Assembly: GCF_000712035.1 (NCBI RefSeq)
Contig: NZ_KL544008.1
Location: 466,544-530,543 of the forward strand
Reading direction: 5' to 3'
Length of the DNA: 64,000 nt
Source: Salinicoccus luteus DSM 17002
GTDB taxonomy: Bacteria > Bacillota > Bacilli > Staphylococcales > Salinicoccaceae
Both the position numbers and the translations under genes were made by a program. Each line of letters opens with the position of its first letter. Position 1 is the first letter of the stretch. Shown here one piece after another: positions 47,002-57,021 of the stretch. The notes under the pieces are model-generated. The model made no database searches, had not been told where the DNA came from, and saw only the letters and a list, made by a program, of their open reading frames with translations.

Positions 47002-49521
47002 ATGGCTACAGTAACACCGATGATGCAACAATATCTGAATATCAAGGAGGAGCACCCTGGCGTGCTGCTCTTCTATAGACTGGGTGATTTCTACGAGCTG
47101 TTCTACGATGATGCGATTACAGCGAGCAAGGTGCTTGAAATCACCTTGACATCACGGGACAAGAAGAAGGATCCCATCCCGATGTGCGGCGTGCCGTACC
47201 ATTCTGCAAAGGGCTATATCGAGCGGCTGATCGACCAGGGATACAAGGTTGCCATCTGCGAACAGATGGAGGACCCGAAAAAGACGAAAGGCATGGTGAA
47301 GCGGGAAGTGGTGCGCATCATCACGCCGGGTACACTGATCGATGACTTCGGCATGGATGACGGCAGGAGCAACTACATCCTTGCACTGGATGAAAAATCC
47401 GGACTTTTCACCGCCGCCTATTCGGATATTTCGACCGGCGAGATATTTGCATTTTCGACCGGGGATCTTGGTGTGCTAAAGAGTGAAATCGACCGCATCC
47501 GGCCAAGGGAGATCGTGGTCGAGGAGGGCATCGAGGGCCTGCTGTCCGAGCTTTATGCCGACCCGCCGGTGAATACACCCTTTTCGAATGAGATGCATTT
47601 CCCGCTCGAATACGGGACGGATATCACGGAAGGGGAACGGGAGACGCTCGATCTGCTCGTGGCCTATATCCGCGACCACAACATGAAGGACCTGAAGCAT
47701 TTCAGGACAGTGGAGAAGCACCGCATCAAGGAGACGATGCAGTTGAACTATGCGGCACTCTCCAATCTGGAGCTCCTCGAGAGCCTGCAGACGAAAAAGA
47801 CGAAGGGTTCACTGTTCTGGTATCTGAACCGGACGGAGACCCCGATGGGCAAGCGTAAGCTGAGGAAATGGATCGAGCGCCCGCTGCTCCGCCAGACGGC
47901 AATCGAAGAGCGCCATGAGGCAGTTGCGGTACTCCTCGACCACTTCATCGAACGCGAGGACATGCGCAGCCTGCTCAATAATGTATATGACATCGAGCGG
48001 CTCGTCGGCCGGCTGAGCTTCGGCAATATCGATGCAAAGGATCTTGTACAGCTGAGGGATTCCCTCCAGGGGCTCCCAGCCATCGCGGAAATGCTCGAAC
48101 GGATCGGACTGCTCGGTACGCCGCTGTTCCGTTCATTCGACATTCTCGATGATGTCCACGGGCTGCTTGCGGACAGCCTCGATGATTCACCGCCGAAGAC
48201 CATCCGGGAGGGCGGCATCTTCAGGGAGGGCTACAGCAGCAGGCTCGATGAATACCGGTACATCTCAAACAACGGCAGAGTGTGGCTCAATGACTACATC
48301 GAACGCGAAAGGGAGCGTACCGGCATCAAAAATCTGAAGGTCGGATTCAACAAGGTGTTCGGCTACTACATCGAAATCTCCAAAGGTAATGCGGTGAATT
48401 TCGACGCCGAAAAGTTCGACTACCAGCGCAAGCAGACGCTGACGAATGCAGAACGCTTCATCACACCGGAACTCAAGGAGATGGAATCGAAACTGCTCAG
48501 TGCGCAGGATGAGAGTGTCATACTCGAGTATGAGCTGTTCGTCGCGCTCCGTGAACATATGGAGCAGTTCATACCACGGCTGCAGACGACAGCGGACATC
48601 ATCAGCACACTGGACTGCCTCGTGTCGTTTGCGACGGTGGCAAATGAATACCGTCTTGTGCGCCCCGAGTTCAGCGAAGATGAACTGTCGATCACTGAAG
48701 GACGCCACCCCGTGGTGGAAAAGGTGATCGGGGAGAACACATATGTGCCGAACTCCCTCGACATGAACCGGGATACATTCATCTATCTGATTACAGGCCC
48801 GAACATGTCCGGCAAGAGCACCTATATGCGCCAGGTTGCCATCATCAGCATTATGGCCCAGATGGGCATGTATGTCCCGGCGGAAGCGGCAACACTGCCG
48901 ATATTCGACCAGATATTCACCCGCATCGGGGCCAGCGATGACCTGGCCAGCGGGAAATCGACTTTCATGATTGAAATGATGGAGGCGAATGATGCCCTCC
49001 AGAATGCGACGGAAAACAGCCTCCTCATATTCGATGAAATCGGGCGGGGCACCTCGACTTATGACGGCATGTCCCTGGCCCAGGCGATGCTTGAATACAT
49101 CCACCATCATATCGGGGCGAAGACGCTGTTTTCCACCCATTACCATGAAATGACCCGGCTCAGTACCGAGCTTGACCATCTGAAGAATGTGCATGTGAAG
49201 GCCACGGAGTACGACGGCAAACTGATTTTCCTGCACAAGGTGAAGCCGGGACCGGTGGAGCGGAGCTACGGCATCCATGTGGCGAAGCTTGCCGAACTGC
49301 CGGATGAAGTCACCACCCGGGCGAATGACCTCCTGAAGACATTCGAACAGGACGGACGGGTGACCGGCAGCGAGCAGCTTTCACTTCCGCTTGATGATAC
49401 GGAGGCATTTGAAGCCCATCCGGTCATCGACCAGCTGAAGTCGATCGATCTCAATCAGATGACGCCGCTTGATGCGATGATGAAGCTGCAGGAACTAAAA
49501 AACGAGCTTGAAGGCGAGTGA
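47002..49521 (+). CDS. mutS: DNA mismatch repair protein MutS
   Basis: Recognises mismatches as a dimer clamp. 839 residues. The mismatch-binding phenylalanine motif is [13 protein letters not shown] near residue 27; the connector and lever domains follow; the ATPase has [15 protein letters not shown] (near 600), [16 protein letters not shown] and [13 protein letters not shown] 47002 lies just after GAAGTGTTTAG, a modest ribosome site. It is followed 4 bp later by mutL. Confidence 0.97.
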   Translation: MATVTPMMQQYLNIKEEHPGVLLFYRLGDFYELFYDDAITASKVLEITLTSRDKKKDPIPMCGVPYHSAKGYIERLIDQGYKVAICEQMEDPKKTKGMVKREVVRIITPGTLIDDFGMDDGRSNYILALDEKSGLFTAAYSDISTGEIFAFSTGDLGVLKSEIDRIRPREIVVEEGIEGLLSELYADPPVNTPFSNEMHFPLEYGTDITEGERETLDLLVAYIRDHNMKDLKHFRTVEKHRIKETMQLNYAALSNLELLESLQTKKTKGSLFWYLNRTETPMGKRKLRKWIERPLLRQTAIEERHEAVAVLLDHFIEREDMRSLLNNVYDIERLVGRLSFGNIDAKDLVQLRDSLQGLPAIAEMLERIGLLGTPLFRSFDILDDVHGLLADSLDDSPPKTIREGGIFREGYSSRLDEYRYISNNGRVWLNDYIERERERTGIKNLKVGFNKVFGYYIEISKGNAVNFDAEKFDYQRKQTLTNAERFITPELKEMESKLLSAQDESVILEYELFVALREHMEQFIPRLQTTADIISTLDCLVSFATVANEYRLVRPEFSEDELSITEGRHPVVEKVIGENTYVPNSLDMNRDTFIYLITGPNMSGKSTYMRQVAIISIMAQMGMYVPAEAATLPIFDQIFTRIGASDDLASGKSTFMIEMMEANDALQNATENSLLIFDEIGRGTSTYDGMSLAQAMLEYIHHHIGAKTLFSTHYHEMTRLSTELDHLKNVHVKATEYDGKLIFLHKVKPGPVERSYGIHVAKLAELPDEVTTRANDLLKTFEQDGRVTGSEQLSLPLDDTEAFEAHPVIDQLKSIDLNQMTPLDAMMKLQELKNELEGE

Positions 49522-49525
49522 TGAT

Positions 49526-51379
49526 ATGAGTCCGATCAAAGTACTGGATAGTGCGATACAGAACAAGATAGCCGCAGGCGAAGTGGTGGAGCGTCCGAGC
49601 TCCGTCGTCAAGGAGCTGGTCGAAAACTCCATCGATGCCCATGCGACACAGGTGGAAGTGTTCATAGAGGAATCCGGGATGAAGCAGATCCGCATCGTCG
49701 ACAACGGGGACGGCATTCATCATACGGATGGACCGCTCCTGTTCCAGCGGCATGCCACAAGCAAGATCGATACCGACTATGACCTCTTCCAGATCCGCTC
49801 CCTCGGTTTCCGCGGGGAGGCGCTGGCAAGCATCGGCGCCGTGGCGAAAGTCACGGTTGAGACGAAGCACAATACAGGCAACCCGGTATTCATCCGTTTT
49901 GAAGGCGGGAGCCTGATCGAGCAGATTCCGGGCAAGGAGCGGCAGGGGACGGACATCACCATCACCGATCTCTTCTTCAACACCCCGGCGAGGCTGAAAT
50001 ACATGCGCTCCATGCGGACGGAAAGCGGAAAGATCATTGACATCATCCAGCGCATGGCGCTTGCCAATCCCGGCATCAGCTTCCGGCTCGTCCTGGACGG
50101 CCAGGAGAGGGTCATGACGAAGGGGAACGGCAACCTCAAGGAGGTCATCAGTGATATATATGGCCTGAATGTCGCGCGCCAGGCGGTTGAAATAGAGGCA
50201 AATGATGCCGACTTTGACATCCACGGCTATGCCATCCGCCCGGAGGTCAACCGCAGCAACCGGAACTACCTCAACATTTCCGTCAACCGCAGGTTCATCA
50301 AGAACTTCAGGCTCTCACAGTCGATTGTGAACGGCTACCATACACTGCTGCCGAAGGACAAGTATCCAATCGTGGTCATCGACATCACGATGGATCCGAA
50401 ACTGGTCGATGTCAATGTCCATCCCTCGAAGATAGAAGTGCGCTTCTCAAAGGAGCGTGAGCTGAACAAACTGCTCGAATCGGCAATCGGCACCCATGTG
50501 AAGAACGAAATGCTGATTCCCGATGTATCGCGGGAGAAGCCGCGGCGGCAGGAGAAGCCGGTCCAGGAGGCGCTGGATTTCACTTCAGAGCGGTCGGCAC
50601 CGCCTAAGGCAGAACCATCCGTACAGGAGGCGCCGGCAGCCCGGGAGGATCAAAGCACGCAATTGGACTACAGGGTCGCCCCCGAGCGGACGGTACTGAA
50701 GGAGACACGGAAGCCGGAACCGTCCACTCCCCCGAAGCGGCGTGACACCCCGGCGAGTGTCCCCCATACGCACCCCGGGGAAGTGGAGCAGGAGAAGCTG
50801 CCATACCTTGAGATCGTCGGCCAGCTTCATGGCACATACATCATCCTGCAGAACGACACCGGCATGTATATGATGGACCAGCACGCCGCCCAGGAGCGGA
50901 TCAAGTACGAGTATTACTCGGAAAATATCGTACAGGAGGAAACCGATGGCGTCCCGCTGCTCATCCCATATACATTCGAATTCCCGATGAATGATATAAT
51001 AGCGATAGACGACAGGCTGAAGCGGCTCCGGTCCCTCGGTTTTGAAATAGAGAAGACGGGTCTCAGGCAGTATGCCGTAACGCGGTACCCAAGCTGGATC
51101 GATGAAAAGAACCCGGAAGCCGACATAGAGGACCTGATCCATTTCGTCTCCTCAAAGGAGGACTTTTCGGTCAGCCAGTACAAGGAGGAGATGGCCATCA
51201 TGATGAGCTGCAAGCAGTCGATCAAAGCCAACCACTATCTGGACAGGCCGCAGATCGAAGCACTGCTCGAATCCCTCAGGTCATGCAGGTCACCCTACAC
51301 GTGTCCGCACGGGAGGCCGGTCATCATCCATATGAGCACTTATGAAATCGAGCGCATGTTCAACCGTATCATGAAATAG
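49526..51379 (+). CDS. mutL: DNA mismatch repair protein MutL
   Basis: Links MutS to strand incision. 617 residues. The N-terminal GHKL ATPase has KIAAGEVVERPSSVVKELVENSIDA, DNGDGIHHTD and SLGFRGEALASIGAVA. A variable Pro/Glu-rich linker covers roughly residues 340-420. The C-terminal endonuclease motif MMDQHAAQERIKYEYY (DQHA-xx-E-x4-E) and CPHGRPV are present, so it is the nicking type of organisms lacking MutH. ATG 49526 is preferred because AAGGCGAG lies 7 bp upstream. Confidence 0.96.
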   Translation: MSPIKVLDSAIQNKIAAGEVVERPSSVVKELVENSIDAHATQVEVFIEESGMKQIRIVDNGDGIHHTDGPLLFQRHATSKIDTDYDLFQIRSLGFRGEALASIGAVAKVTVETKHNTGNPVFIRFEGGSLIEQIPGKERQGTDITITDLFFNTPARLKYMRSMRTESGKIIDIIQRMALANPGISFRLVLDGQERVMTKGNGNLKEVISDIYGLNVARQAVEIEANDADFDIHGYAIRPEVNRSNRNYLNISVNRRFIKNFRLSQSIVNGYHTLLPKDKYPIVVIDITMDPKLVDVNVHPSKIEVRFSKERELNKLLESAIGTHVKNEMLIPDVSREKPRRQEKPVQEALDFTSERSAPPKAEPSVQEAPAAREDQSTQLDYRVAPERTVLKETRKPEPSTPPKRRDTPASVPHTHPGEVEQEKLPYLEIVGQLHGTYIILQNDTGMYMMDQHAAQERIKYEYYSENIVQEETDGVPLLIPYTFEFPMNDIIAIDDRLKRLRSLGFEIEKTGLRQYAVTRYPSWIDEKNPEADIEDLIHFVSSKEDFSVSQYKEEMAIMMSCKQSIKANHYLDRPQIEALLESLRSCRSPYTCPHGRPVIIHMSTYEIERMFNRIMK

Positions 51380-51390
51380 GGAGGCAGAAG

Positions 51391-52266
51391 ATGAAAATCA
51401 GCGAACGCATGGTATACAACGGGGGCAGGGAGATACAGGCCACAGTCTTCACGCCCGAAAGACCCATCTGCGCCATCCAGCTGCTCCATGGCATGGCCGA
51501 ACACAAGGAGCGCTACACCGAAATGATGACATGGCTGGCGATGAACGACTGCATGGTCGTCATGCATGACCACCGGGGCCATGGGAAGGGGACCGGGGCG
51601 CCCGGGCATTTCGACGACTTCACCCTGCTGATTGATGATGCGCGGGCGGTGTCCACGCTGATTCCCGGGTCCCTGCCGAAATTCATCCTCGGACACTCCA
51701 TGGGTTCCATCGTGGCAGGAAGACTGCTCGAAGCCGGCATATATGATGGGGGCATCATCGTCGGCACCGGCAATAAGGATGCCATTACAGACCGGATTGC
51801 ATCAAAACTGCTCGGGAAAATCGCGGATGCCGCACCAAAAGCGCGGTCCAAATTGATCAACCGTTTGGCCTTCCTCGGGTATGATGCATCCTTTGAAGGG
51901 GCGCAGAAGAACAGATGGCTCTCAGCTGACGGAACGCATGTCAGACAGTATAATGAAGATCCGTACTGCGGATTCCTGATGAGCAACCGAGCACTATCCG
52001 AAATGCTCCGTCATTTCAGGCTCAGCCAAAAGCATGGGAACCTGAGGAAGCTCGACCCCCGGGTGCCGATACTTCTGATCGGCGGCAAGGAGGATCCGCT
52101 CTCAAGCAGGGGGGATGATGTGAGGAAGCGTGCGCGCCGCTACAGGCAGTACGTCGACTCGGTGACCGTACAGCTGTATGATGCCAGCCGGCACGAAGTC
52201 CTGTTCGAAAAAAATCGCGAGCAGGTTTATAACAGATTACTGGATTGGGTGATGAGACATGTCTGA
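51391..52266 (+). CDS. Alpha/beta hydrolase, monoacylglycerol lipase-like
   Basis: 291-residue hydrolase of the S33/lysophospholipase-like group. The oxyanion region is QLLHGMAEHKERY (HGMAEH), the nucleophile elbow is LGHSMGSIVA (Ser near 110), and the acid and His are probably GGKEDPLSS and YDASRHEVLFE in the last quarter. The presence of HDHRGHGKG fits the monoacylglycerol lipase family. It starts 11 bp after mutL and overlaps miaA by 8 bp, so it is in the mutSL-miaA-hfq transcript. Substrate is inferred, not shown. Confidence 0.85.
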   Translation: MKISERMVYNGGREIQATVFTPERPICAIQLLHGMAEHKERYTEMMTWLAMNDCMVVMHDHRGHGKGTGAPGHFDDFTLLIDDARAVSTLIPGSLPKFILGHSMGSIVAGRLLEAGIYDGGIIVGTGNKDAITDRIASKLLGKIADAAPKARSKLINRLAFLGYDASFEGAQKNRWLSADGTHVRQYNEDPYCGFLMSNRALSEMLRHFRLSQKHGNLRKLDPRVPILLIGGKEDPLSSRGDDVRKRARRYRQYVDSVTVQLYDASRHEVLFEKNREQVYNRLLDWVMRHV

Positions 52267-53200
52267 AAAGAAAAAACTGCTTATACTCGTGGGTCCGACC
52301 GCCATCGGGAAATCCAATCTCGGTGTTGAAATCGCAAAGCGGTTCAACCTGGAAATCATCAGTGGGGATTCGATGCAGGTCTATCAGGGGATGGATATCG
52401 GCACTGGGAAGATCACCGATGAGGAGATGGACGGCGTGCAGCACTACATGATCGATGTCATGCCTCCGGATACCACATTTTCAGTCCATCAGTTTCAGAA
52501 GCATGTGGACGAAATCATAGACGAATTCCATGAAGACGGCCGGGTGCCGTTCATCGTCGGTGGGACGGGGCACTACATCCGGGCGCTCATCTATGGATAT
52601 GAGTTCGATGATGAGGACGACAAGGAGAAGCGGGCGTTGACAGAACGCCTCGAACAGCTGGGGACGCCGATCCTCCACAGCCGCCTCAAATCCATCGATC
52701 CGAAACTTGCCGAGGAGATCCATCCGAACAACCGCAAGCGCGTCATCCGCGCCCTGGTCAAGCATGAACTGAGTGACAGGATCAGCAACAGAATAGGCCC
52801 CGGCTACACAGATGAGTTGAAATATGATACATTTATAGTAGGATTGACACGTGACAGGAAGTCTATCCACAACAATATCAACGCACGTGTCGAAAAAATG
52901 TTCGAGATGGGGCTCGAGGATGAGGTGAGGAACCTGTTCCAGCACCGGTCACTATCGAAAACAGCGGGCGCGGCAATCGGCTATAAGGAATTTCTCCCGT
53001 ACTTCGAAGGGGAGGCATCCCTCAATGATGTGAAGGAATCGATCAAGCAGCATACCAGACAGTATGCCAAGCGGCAACTGACCTTCTTCAGAAACCAGCT
53101 CCCTGTAAAGTGGTATGATCTTGATTCAGTGAATACGGATATAATATTTGAGGATATATATCAATTCCTACAGATGAAGGAGAGAAAGAAAAATGACTAA
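52259..53200 (+). CDS. miaA: tRNA dimethylallyltransferase MiaA
   Basis: Adds the dimethylallyl group to A37 of tRNAs reading UNN codons. 313 residues. P-loop GPTAIGKSNLG, SGDSMQVYQGMDIGTGK and GGTGHYIRALIYGY are family motifs. ATG 52259 overlaps the hydrolase. The partner MiaB, which thiolates the product, is not encoded in the window although it often lies near ricA. hfq overlaps its last 8 bp. Confidence 0.95.
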   Translation: MSEKKKLLILVGPTAIGKSNLGVEIAKRFNLEIISGDSMQVYQGMDIGTGKITDEEMDGVQHYMIDVMPPDTTFSVHQFQKHVDEIIDEFHEDGRVPFIVGGTGHYIRALIYGYEFDDEDDKEKRALTERLEQLGTPILHSRLKSIDPKLAEEIHPNNRKRVIRALVKHELSDRISNRIGPGYTDELKYDTFIVGLTRDRKSIHNNINARVEKMFEMGLEDEVRNLFQHRSLSKTAGAAIGYKEFLPYFEGEASLNDVKESIKQHTRQYAKRQLTFFRNQLPVKWYDLDSVNTDIIFEDIYQFLQMKERKKND

Positions 53201-53387
53201 TGGCGATCTACAGGATAAGTTTCTCAGCGAATTCAAGGAATCCGAAGTCGAGGTCACCGTATTTCTGGTAAACGGCTTTCAGATGAGGGGCACTGTCATC
53301 GATTTTGATAAATTCGTCATCCAGCTCCATTCCGGCGGCAAGAATCACCTGATCTACAAGCATGCCATCAGCACATTCACAAAATAG
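53193..53387 (+). CDS. hfq: RNA chaperone Hfq
   Basis: Hexameric Sm-like RNA-binding protein of 64 residues, slightly shorter than the usual Gram-positive Hfq. Sm1 (VFLVNGFQMRGTVIDFDKFVIQL) and Sm2 (NHLIYKHAIST, the YKHAIS core) are both present. The ribosome site AAGGAGAG is inside miaA. Ends at a bidirectional terminator. Confidence 0.93.
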   Translation: MTNGDLQDKFLSEFKESEVEVTVFLVNGFQMRGTVIDFDKFVIQLHSGGKNHLIYKHAISTFTK

Positions 53388-53421
53388 AAAAAAGCATCCC
53401 ATCATAGTGGGATGCTTTTTT
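53388..53421. terminator. Bidirectional terminator between hfq and the peroxidase gene
   Basis: AAAAAAGCATCCCA / TGGGATGCTTTTTT with a 6-nt loop. A- and T-runs on both sides let it serve hfq (+) and the convergent - strand gene. Confidence 0.9.
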
Positions 53422-53905
53422 AGCCTCTGAGCACCTTTTTAACGTCCTCTTCAAATGACATGGGTGATTTCTGCGGTGAAAACCGGTTCACGATCCGTCC
53501 TTCCCTTGAAATGAGGAACTTGGTGAAATTCCATTTCACAGTGTTGGTGAACAGGCCACTTCTTCCCTCAGTCAGATATTTGAACAGGGGATGGATGCTG
53601 TCGCCTTTTACATTCGCCTTTTCCATGACCCGGAATGTCACACCATATTCGTTATGGTAGTGGGCCTTGGCAGCAGTGGCATCAAGCGGTTCCGAATTCA
53701 TGAAATCATTGGAAGGGAAGACGAGTATGACGAGCCCCTCGTCCCTGTATTTCTGGTAGAGGAATTCAAGTTCCGAAAGCTGGTTGCGGAAACTGCATTC
53801 GCTTGCCGTGTTGACTATAAGTATGACTTTGCCCGCAAAGTCTGCCATACGCATCGATGTACCGGTGTCATCATGGACTTCTATATCATATAGATGCGTC
53901 TTCAT
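53420..53905 (-). CDS. Glutathione/thiol peroxidase family protein with altered active site
   Basis: Thioredoxin-fold peroxidase of the GPx family, 161 residues, similar in overall pattern to staphylococcal BsaA. The peroxidatic Cys is Cys37 in NTASECSFRNQ, and Trp with Asn is conserved in VKWNFTKFL. The usual motif FPCNQF reads FPSNDF, so the tetrad Gln is Asp67 and the following loop lacks its Cys; Cys37 is the only cysteine. The start is the ATG complementary to 53903-53905, with AAAGGGG upstream on the - strand; the open frame extends to 53938 without support. Convergent to hfq, divergent from hflX. Peroxidase activity is unproven. Confidence 0.85.
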   Translation of the reverse strand: MKTHLYDIEVHDDTGTSMRMADFAGKVILIVNTASECSFRNQLSELEFLYQKYRDEGLVILVFPSNDFMNSEPLDATAAKAHYHNEYGVTFRVMEKANVKGDSIHPLFKYLTEGRSGLFTNTVKWNFTKFLISREGRIVNRFSPQKSPMSFEEDVKKVLRG

Positions 53906-54044
53906 GATTTTGGACCCCTTTCTAAAAGCGAGAAACACAAATATATAACTTATTTAGACAAAATACCCGCAGGCTAAACAAAAACATCTCTATCCATTCA
54001 GCAAAAAGGGTATGATATATTAAAGTAACGTAGGAGGTGCTCAA

Positions 54045-55283
54045 GTGTCAAACACATATAGAGGTGTCATCATCGCAGTGAATACACCGAGAAGAAAAGA
54101 CATTCAGACAGAGGTGGAGGAGCTTCGGAGCCTGGCGGAATCGGTGGGCATCGAAATCATCGGTGTCCATATCCAGAACCGTACGACAAAGGACCCAAGA
54201 TCCTATGTCGGCACCGGCTTCCTCTCGGAAACGCGTGAAAGCTATGATGCGGATGAGGAGATAGACTATACGATCGTCAACGACGAAATTACGGCCAGTC
54301 AGAACCGCGCAATAGAGGCGGTGATGGATACGAAGGTCATCGACCGTACACAGGTCATACTGGACATATTCAGCCTGAGGGCACAGTCCAAGGCTGGCCA
54401 GCTTCAGGTCGAGCTCGCCCAGCTGCAGTATCTTGTACCGCGTCTGAAGGGCGAAGGCATCAACCTGTCCCGCCTCGGGGCCGGAATCGGCACAAGGGGG
54501 CCTGGGGAGACGAAGCTCGAAACCGACCGCAGGCACATCAACCAGCGGATAAAGGAGATAAAGAAGCAGCTTAAAGTTGTGGAGTCCCATCGTGAGAGGT
54601 ACCGTGAAAAGAGGAACCGCAACCAGGTCGTCAAAATTTCACTGATCGGCTATACGAATGCCGGGAAGTCGTCGCTGTTCAACACGATGGCAAAAAGTGA
54701 TACGTATGAAGAGAACGCCCTATTCGCCACACTCGACCCCAAAACAAGGCAGATTACACTGCCTTCCGGATTCGAATGCATACTGTCCGATACCGTGGGG
54801 TTCATCCAGAACCTGCCGACGACACTGGTCGAAAGCTTCAAGTCCACGCTTGAGGAAGCGGCCGACAGCGACTTTCTGATCCATGTCATCGACAACAGCT
54901 CGGAAAATCTGGAAACCCATTACGATACCGTGAAAAATCTCGTGGCCCAGCTCAAAATGGAGCACATCCCCTCCATCGTCTTCTTCAACAAGACGGACAT
55001 CGATGACGGGCGGTACTATACGCCGGGGGAGGCGCATGCCTATGTCAACAAGGACATGCCGCCCCAGGATATCCTCGAGGTGCTTGAAGGGTTCATGAAG
55101 GAATACATGGAGCAGTATGAAGCGGAACTGCCCATGTCGGAACCCCAGAAGATCTATGACCTCAAGCGGTATACCATCGTCGATGAACAGGAGATTGATG
55201 AAGAGGCGGGGACATACAGGCTAAAGGGCTACGAACCACCCGGTTCATGGAGCCGGAGAATTTCAGAAAGAAACGAGGCATGA
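54045..55283 (+). CDS. hflX: Ribosome-associated GTPase HflX
   Basis: GTPase that rescues stalled or stressed ribosomes. 412 residues. An N-terminal nucleotide-like domain and coiled region (GPGETKLETDRRHINQRIKEIKKQL) precede the G domain with GYTNAGKSSLFN near 202, DTVGFIQNLP and FNKTD. GTG 54045 has AGGAGGTG upstream. It is followed 4 bp later by the lyase gene, the Bacillus ynbA-ynbB order. Confidence 0.95.
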   Translation: MSNTYRGVIIAVNTPRRKDIQTEVEELRSLAESVGIEIIGVHIQNRTTKDPRSYVGTGFLSETRESYDADEEIDYTIVNDEITASQNRAIEAVMDTKVIDRTQVILDIFSLRAQSKAGQLQVELAQLQYLVPRLKGEGINLSRLGAGIGTRGPGETKLETDRRHINQRIKEIKKQLKVVESHRERYREKRNRNQVVKISLIGYTNAGKSSLFNTMAKSDTYEENALFATLDPKTRQITLPSGFECILSDTVGFIQNLPTTLVESFKSTLEEAADSDFLIHVIDNSSENLETHYDTVKNLVAQLKMEHIPSIVFFNKTDIDDGRYYTPGEAHAYVNKDMPPQDILEVLEGFMKEYMEQYEAELPMSEPQKIYDLKRYTIVDEQEIDEEAGTYRLKGYEPPGSWSRRISERNEA

Positions 55284-55287
55284 CTGC

Positions 55288-56544
55288 GTGGAGTACACAG
55301 AAACAGATATCAGCCGCCTGATTGAGGAAGCGATCGAAGAGGTCGACCCGATCATCAGGGAGAACAAAAAGATAGCAAGAAAAAATTTCAGGAAGGTGAT
55401 GCACGCCTTCCATGAGAACGGAGTGGCCGAAAGTGACTTTTCCGGCACGACGGGCTATGGATATGACGATGCCGGCCGGGACAAGCTCGAGGAAATCTAC
55501 CGGTCGGTCTTCAGGAGCGAGGACGCGATCGTCAGAAGCCAGATCATCTCGGGTACCCATGCCATCAGCCTGGTGCTGCTCGCACTGCTCGAGGCGGGTG
55601 ATGAGCTCATCTATATCAGTGGTGAGCCCTATGACACGCTGGCCAAGGTCATCGGCAGTTCCGATCGGGACATCGGCAGCCTTCGGGAGAAGGGTGTCCA
55701 CTACCGGTCCATCGACCTTGTGGATGACCAGTTCGATGAAGCGGCGATTATGGCAGCAATAACAGACCGGACGAAGATGATCGCCATCCAGCGCTCCCGT
55801 GGCTACAGCATGCGCAAGTCGCTGACCATCAGGGAGATGGAGGAGATGATCAGCAGGATAAAAGCGGAGTATCCGGACATCATCGTCTTCGTAGACAACT
55901 GCTACGGGGAGTTTGTGGAGACCCGTGAACCGATTGAGGCCGGTGCGGATGTCATCGCCGGCAGCCTGATTAAGAACCCAGGCGGCGGGCTTGCCAAAAT
56001 GGGCGGCTATATTGCGGGGAATGCGGATCTGATCACACGGATCAGCTACCGGCTGACCGTGCCCGGCATCGGCAAGGAAATGGGAGCGAGCCTGAATGCG
56101 AACACTGACATGTACCAGGGCTTTTTCATGGCCCCCCATGCGGTGGTGGAGAGCCTGAACGGCGCCGTACTGACGAGCCACCTGCTATCGAAGGCGGGAC
56201 TGGCCACAGATCCGGCGCCTGATGCAGAACGGACGGATCTGATCCAGAGTGTGTCGTTCAATACGGAGGCGGAGATGATTACCTTCACCCAGATGATACA
56301 GAAGGCATCGCCCGTCAATTCCCAGTTCCTTCCCGTGCCGAGCGATATACCGGGATACGAGGATCCAGTCATCATGGCCGCCGGCACTTTTGTGCAGGGG
56401 GCATCCCTCGAACTCAGTGCAGACGGACCGGTCAGGGCACCCTATACCGTATTCGTCCAGGGCGGCCTTGTATTCGAGCATGTCGTCCATGCGCTCGAAA
56501 TGGCACTTCTCGAGATGCGGGAGAAGGGCATGATTATGCTTTAG
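55288..56544 (+). CDS. ynbB: PLP-dependent methionine gamma-lyase family protein (YnbB)
   Basis: 418-residue pyridoxal-phosphate protein, long annotated as aluminium-resistance protein. The PLP Lys is probably in AGSLIKNPGGGLAKMGGY, and the Asp in FVDNCYGEFVE would bind the pyridine nitrogen. SGTTGYGYDDAGRDKLEEIY is a family hallmark at the N-terminal side. GTG 55288 has GAGG upstream; it follows hflX closely. Reaction is not established for the family. In Bacillus and staphylococci glnR and glnA follow; here they do not. Confidence 0.87.
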   Translation: MEYTETDISRLIEEAIEEVDPIIRENKKIARKNFRKVMHAFHENGVAESDFSGTTGYGYDDAGRDKLEEIYRSVFRSEDAIVRSQIISGTHAISLVLLALLEAGDELIYISGEPYDTLAKVIGSSDRDIGSLREKGVHYRSIDLVDDQFDEAAIMAAITDRTKMIAIQRSRGYSMRKSLTIREMEEMISRIKAEYPDIIVFVDNCYGEFVETREPIEAGADVIAGSLIKNPGGGLAKMGGYIAGNADLITRISYRLTVPGIGKEMGASLNANTDMYQGFFMAPHAVVESLNGAVLTSHLLSKAGLATDPAPDAERTDLIQSVSFNTEAEMITFTQMIQKASPVNSQFLPVPSDIPGYEDPVIMAAGTFVQGASLELSADGPVRAPYTVFVQGGLVFEHVVHALEMALLEMREKGMIML

Positions 56545-56597
56545 GCGCACCCGGATGGACATGGCGTTCTACTATGTATTTAAAGGAGGGATGAAAG

Positions 56598-56765
56598 ATG
56601 CAGATAGTCGAAAGGAGCACCATGAAGTTGATGTTGGCCGTCCAATATCTGGTCGTCGGTATCCTGCACCATATAACCCTCAAAAAGGTGGATGTATTTA
56701 AGGGAATGTACGCGCGCTTGAAAAAGGAAACAGAAGAATTCGATGCGGACAGGAATATACTTTGA
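56598..56765 (+). CDS. Small ORF of 55 residues with strong ribosome site
   Basis: ATG 56598 lies 8 bp after AAGGAGG (56583-56589). The product has a hydrophobic core KLMLAVQYLVVGILHHITL (about residues 10-28) and a charged C-terminal half with Lys, Arg and Glu (FKGMYARLKKETEEFDADR), which looks like a small single-segment membrane or amphipathic peptide. The stop codon overlaps the start of the structured region at 56764. I do not recognise it. It starts 53 bp after ynbB. Confidence 0.55.
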   Translation: MQIVERSTMKLMLAVQYLVVGILHHITLKKVDVFKGMYARLKKETEEFDADRNIL

Positions 56766-56864
56766 GGGGAAGCGGGTTAACGGGACGTGGTCGTCTTCGT
56801 CGACACCTCATATGGAGCGTATGCTGAGACCCAGAATCAAGCGACGACAGTACTTTCATCCCTC
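56764..56864 (+). ncRNA. Candidate structured RNA region, unclassified
   Basis: About 100 nt with no supported frame but much self-complementarity: GAGGG (56764-56768) with CCCTC (56860-56864); GTCGTC (56790-56795) with GACGAC (56843-56848); and a hairpin CTCATATG-GAG-CGTATG-C-TGAG (56807-56828). A GGGT/ACCC pair (56774-56777, 56829-56832) competes with the second helix. A terminator follows at 56892. It does not match a riboswitch class I know. It may be a 3' region or degraded sequence. Confidence 0.35.
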
Positions 56865-56891
56865 TAGTAGAAGGTATGATGCAATATAGAT

Positions 56892-56946
56892 GAACGCCTT
56901 CCAAGGTGGACACAGTAGATGTGCGTGCTTTGGAGGGCGTTTTTTG
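56892..56946 (+). terminator. Terminator after the small ORF/RNA region
   Basis: AACGCCTTCCAA pairs with TTGGAGGGCGTT with a long internal part (about 25 nt), followed by TTTTTTG. It ends the ynbB/small ORF/RNA transcript. Confidence 0.8.
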
Positions 56947-57021
56947 TGTCGAAAATATCTCACAATAGCGAAAAAATTGTTAACGATTGGAAACAGGCGA
57001 TACCGGAAGGGTAATATGGCG

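Noticed and set aside
53906-54044. Divergent regulatory site (PerR or Fur box) between the peroxidase gene and hflX
   Set aside because: The region is AT-rich, but no sequence matches the PerR or Fur box well. An extended -10 like TGATATATT at 54013-54021 may serve hflX, with no good -35.
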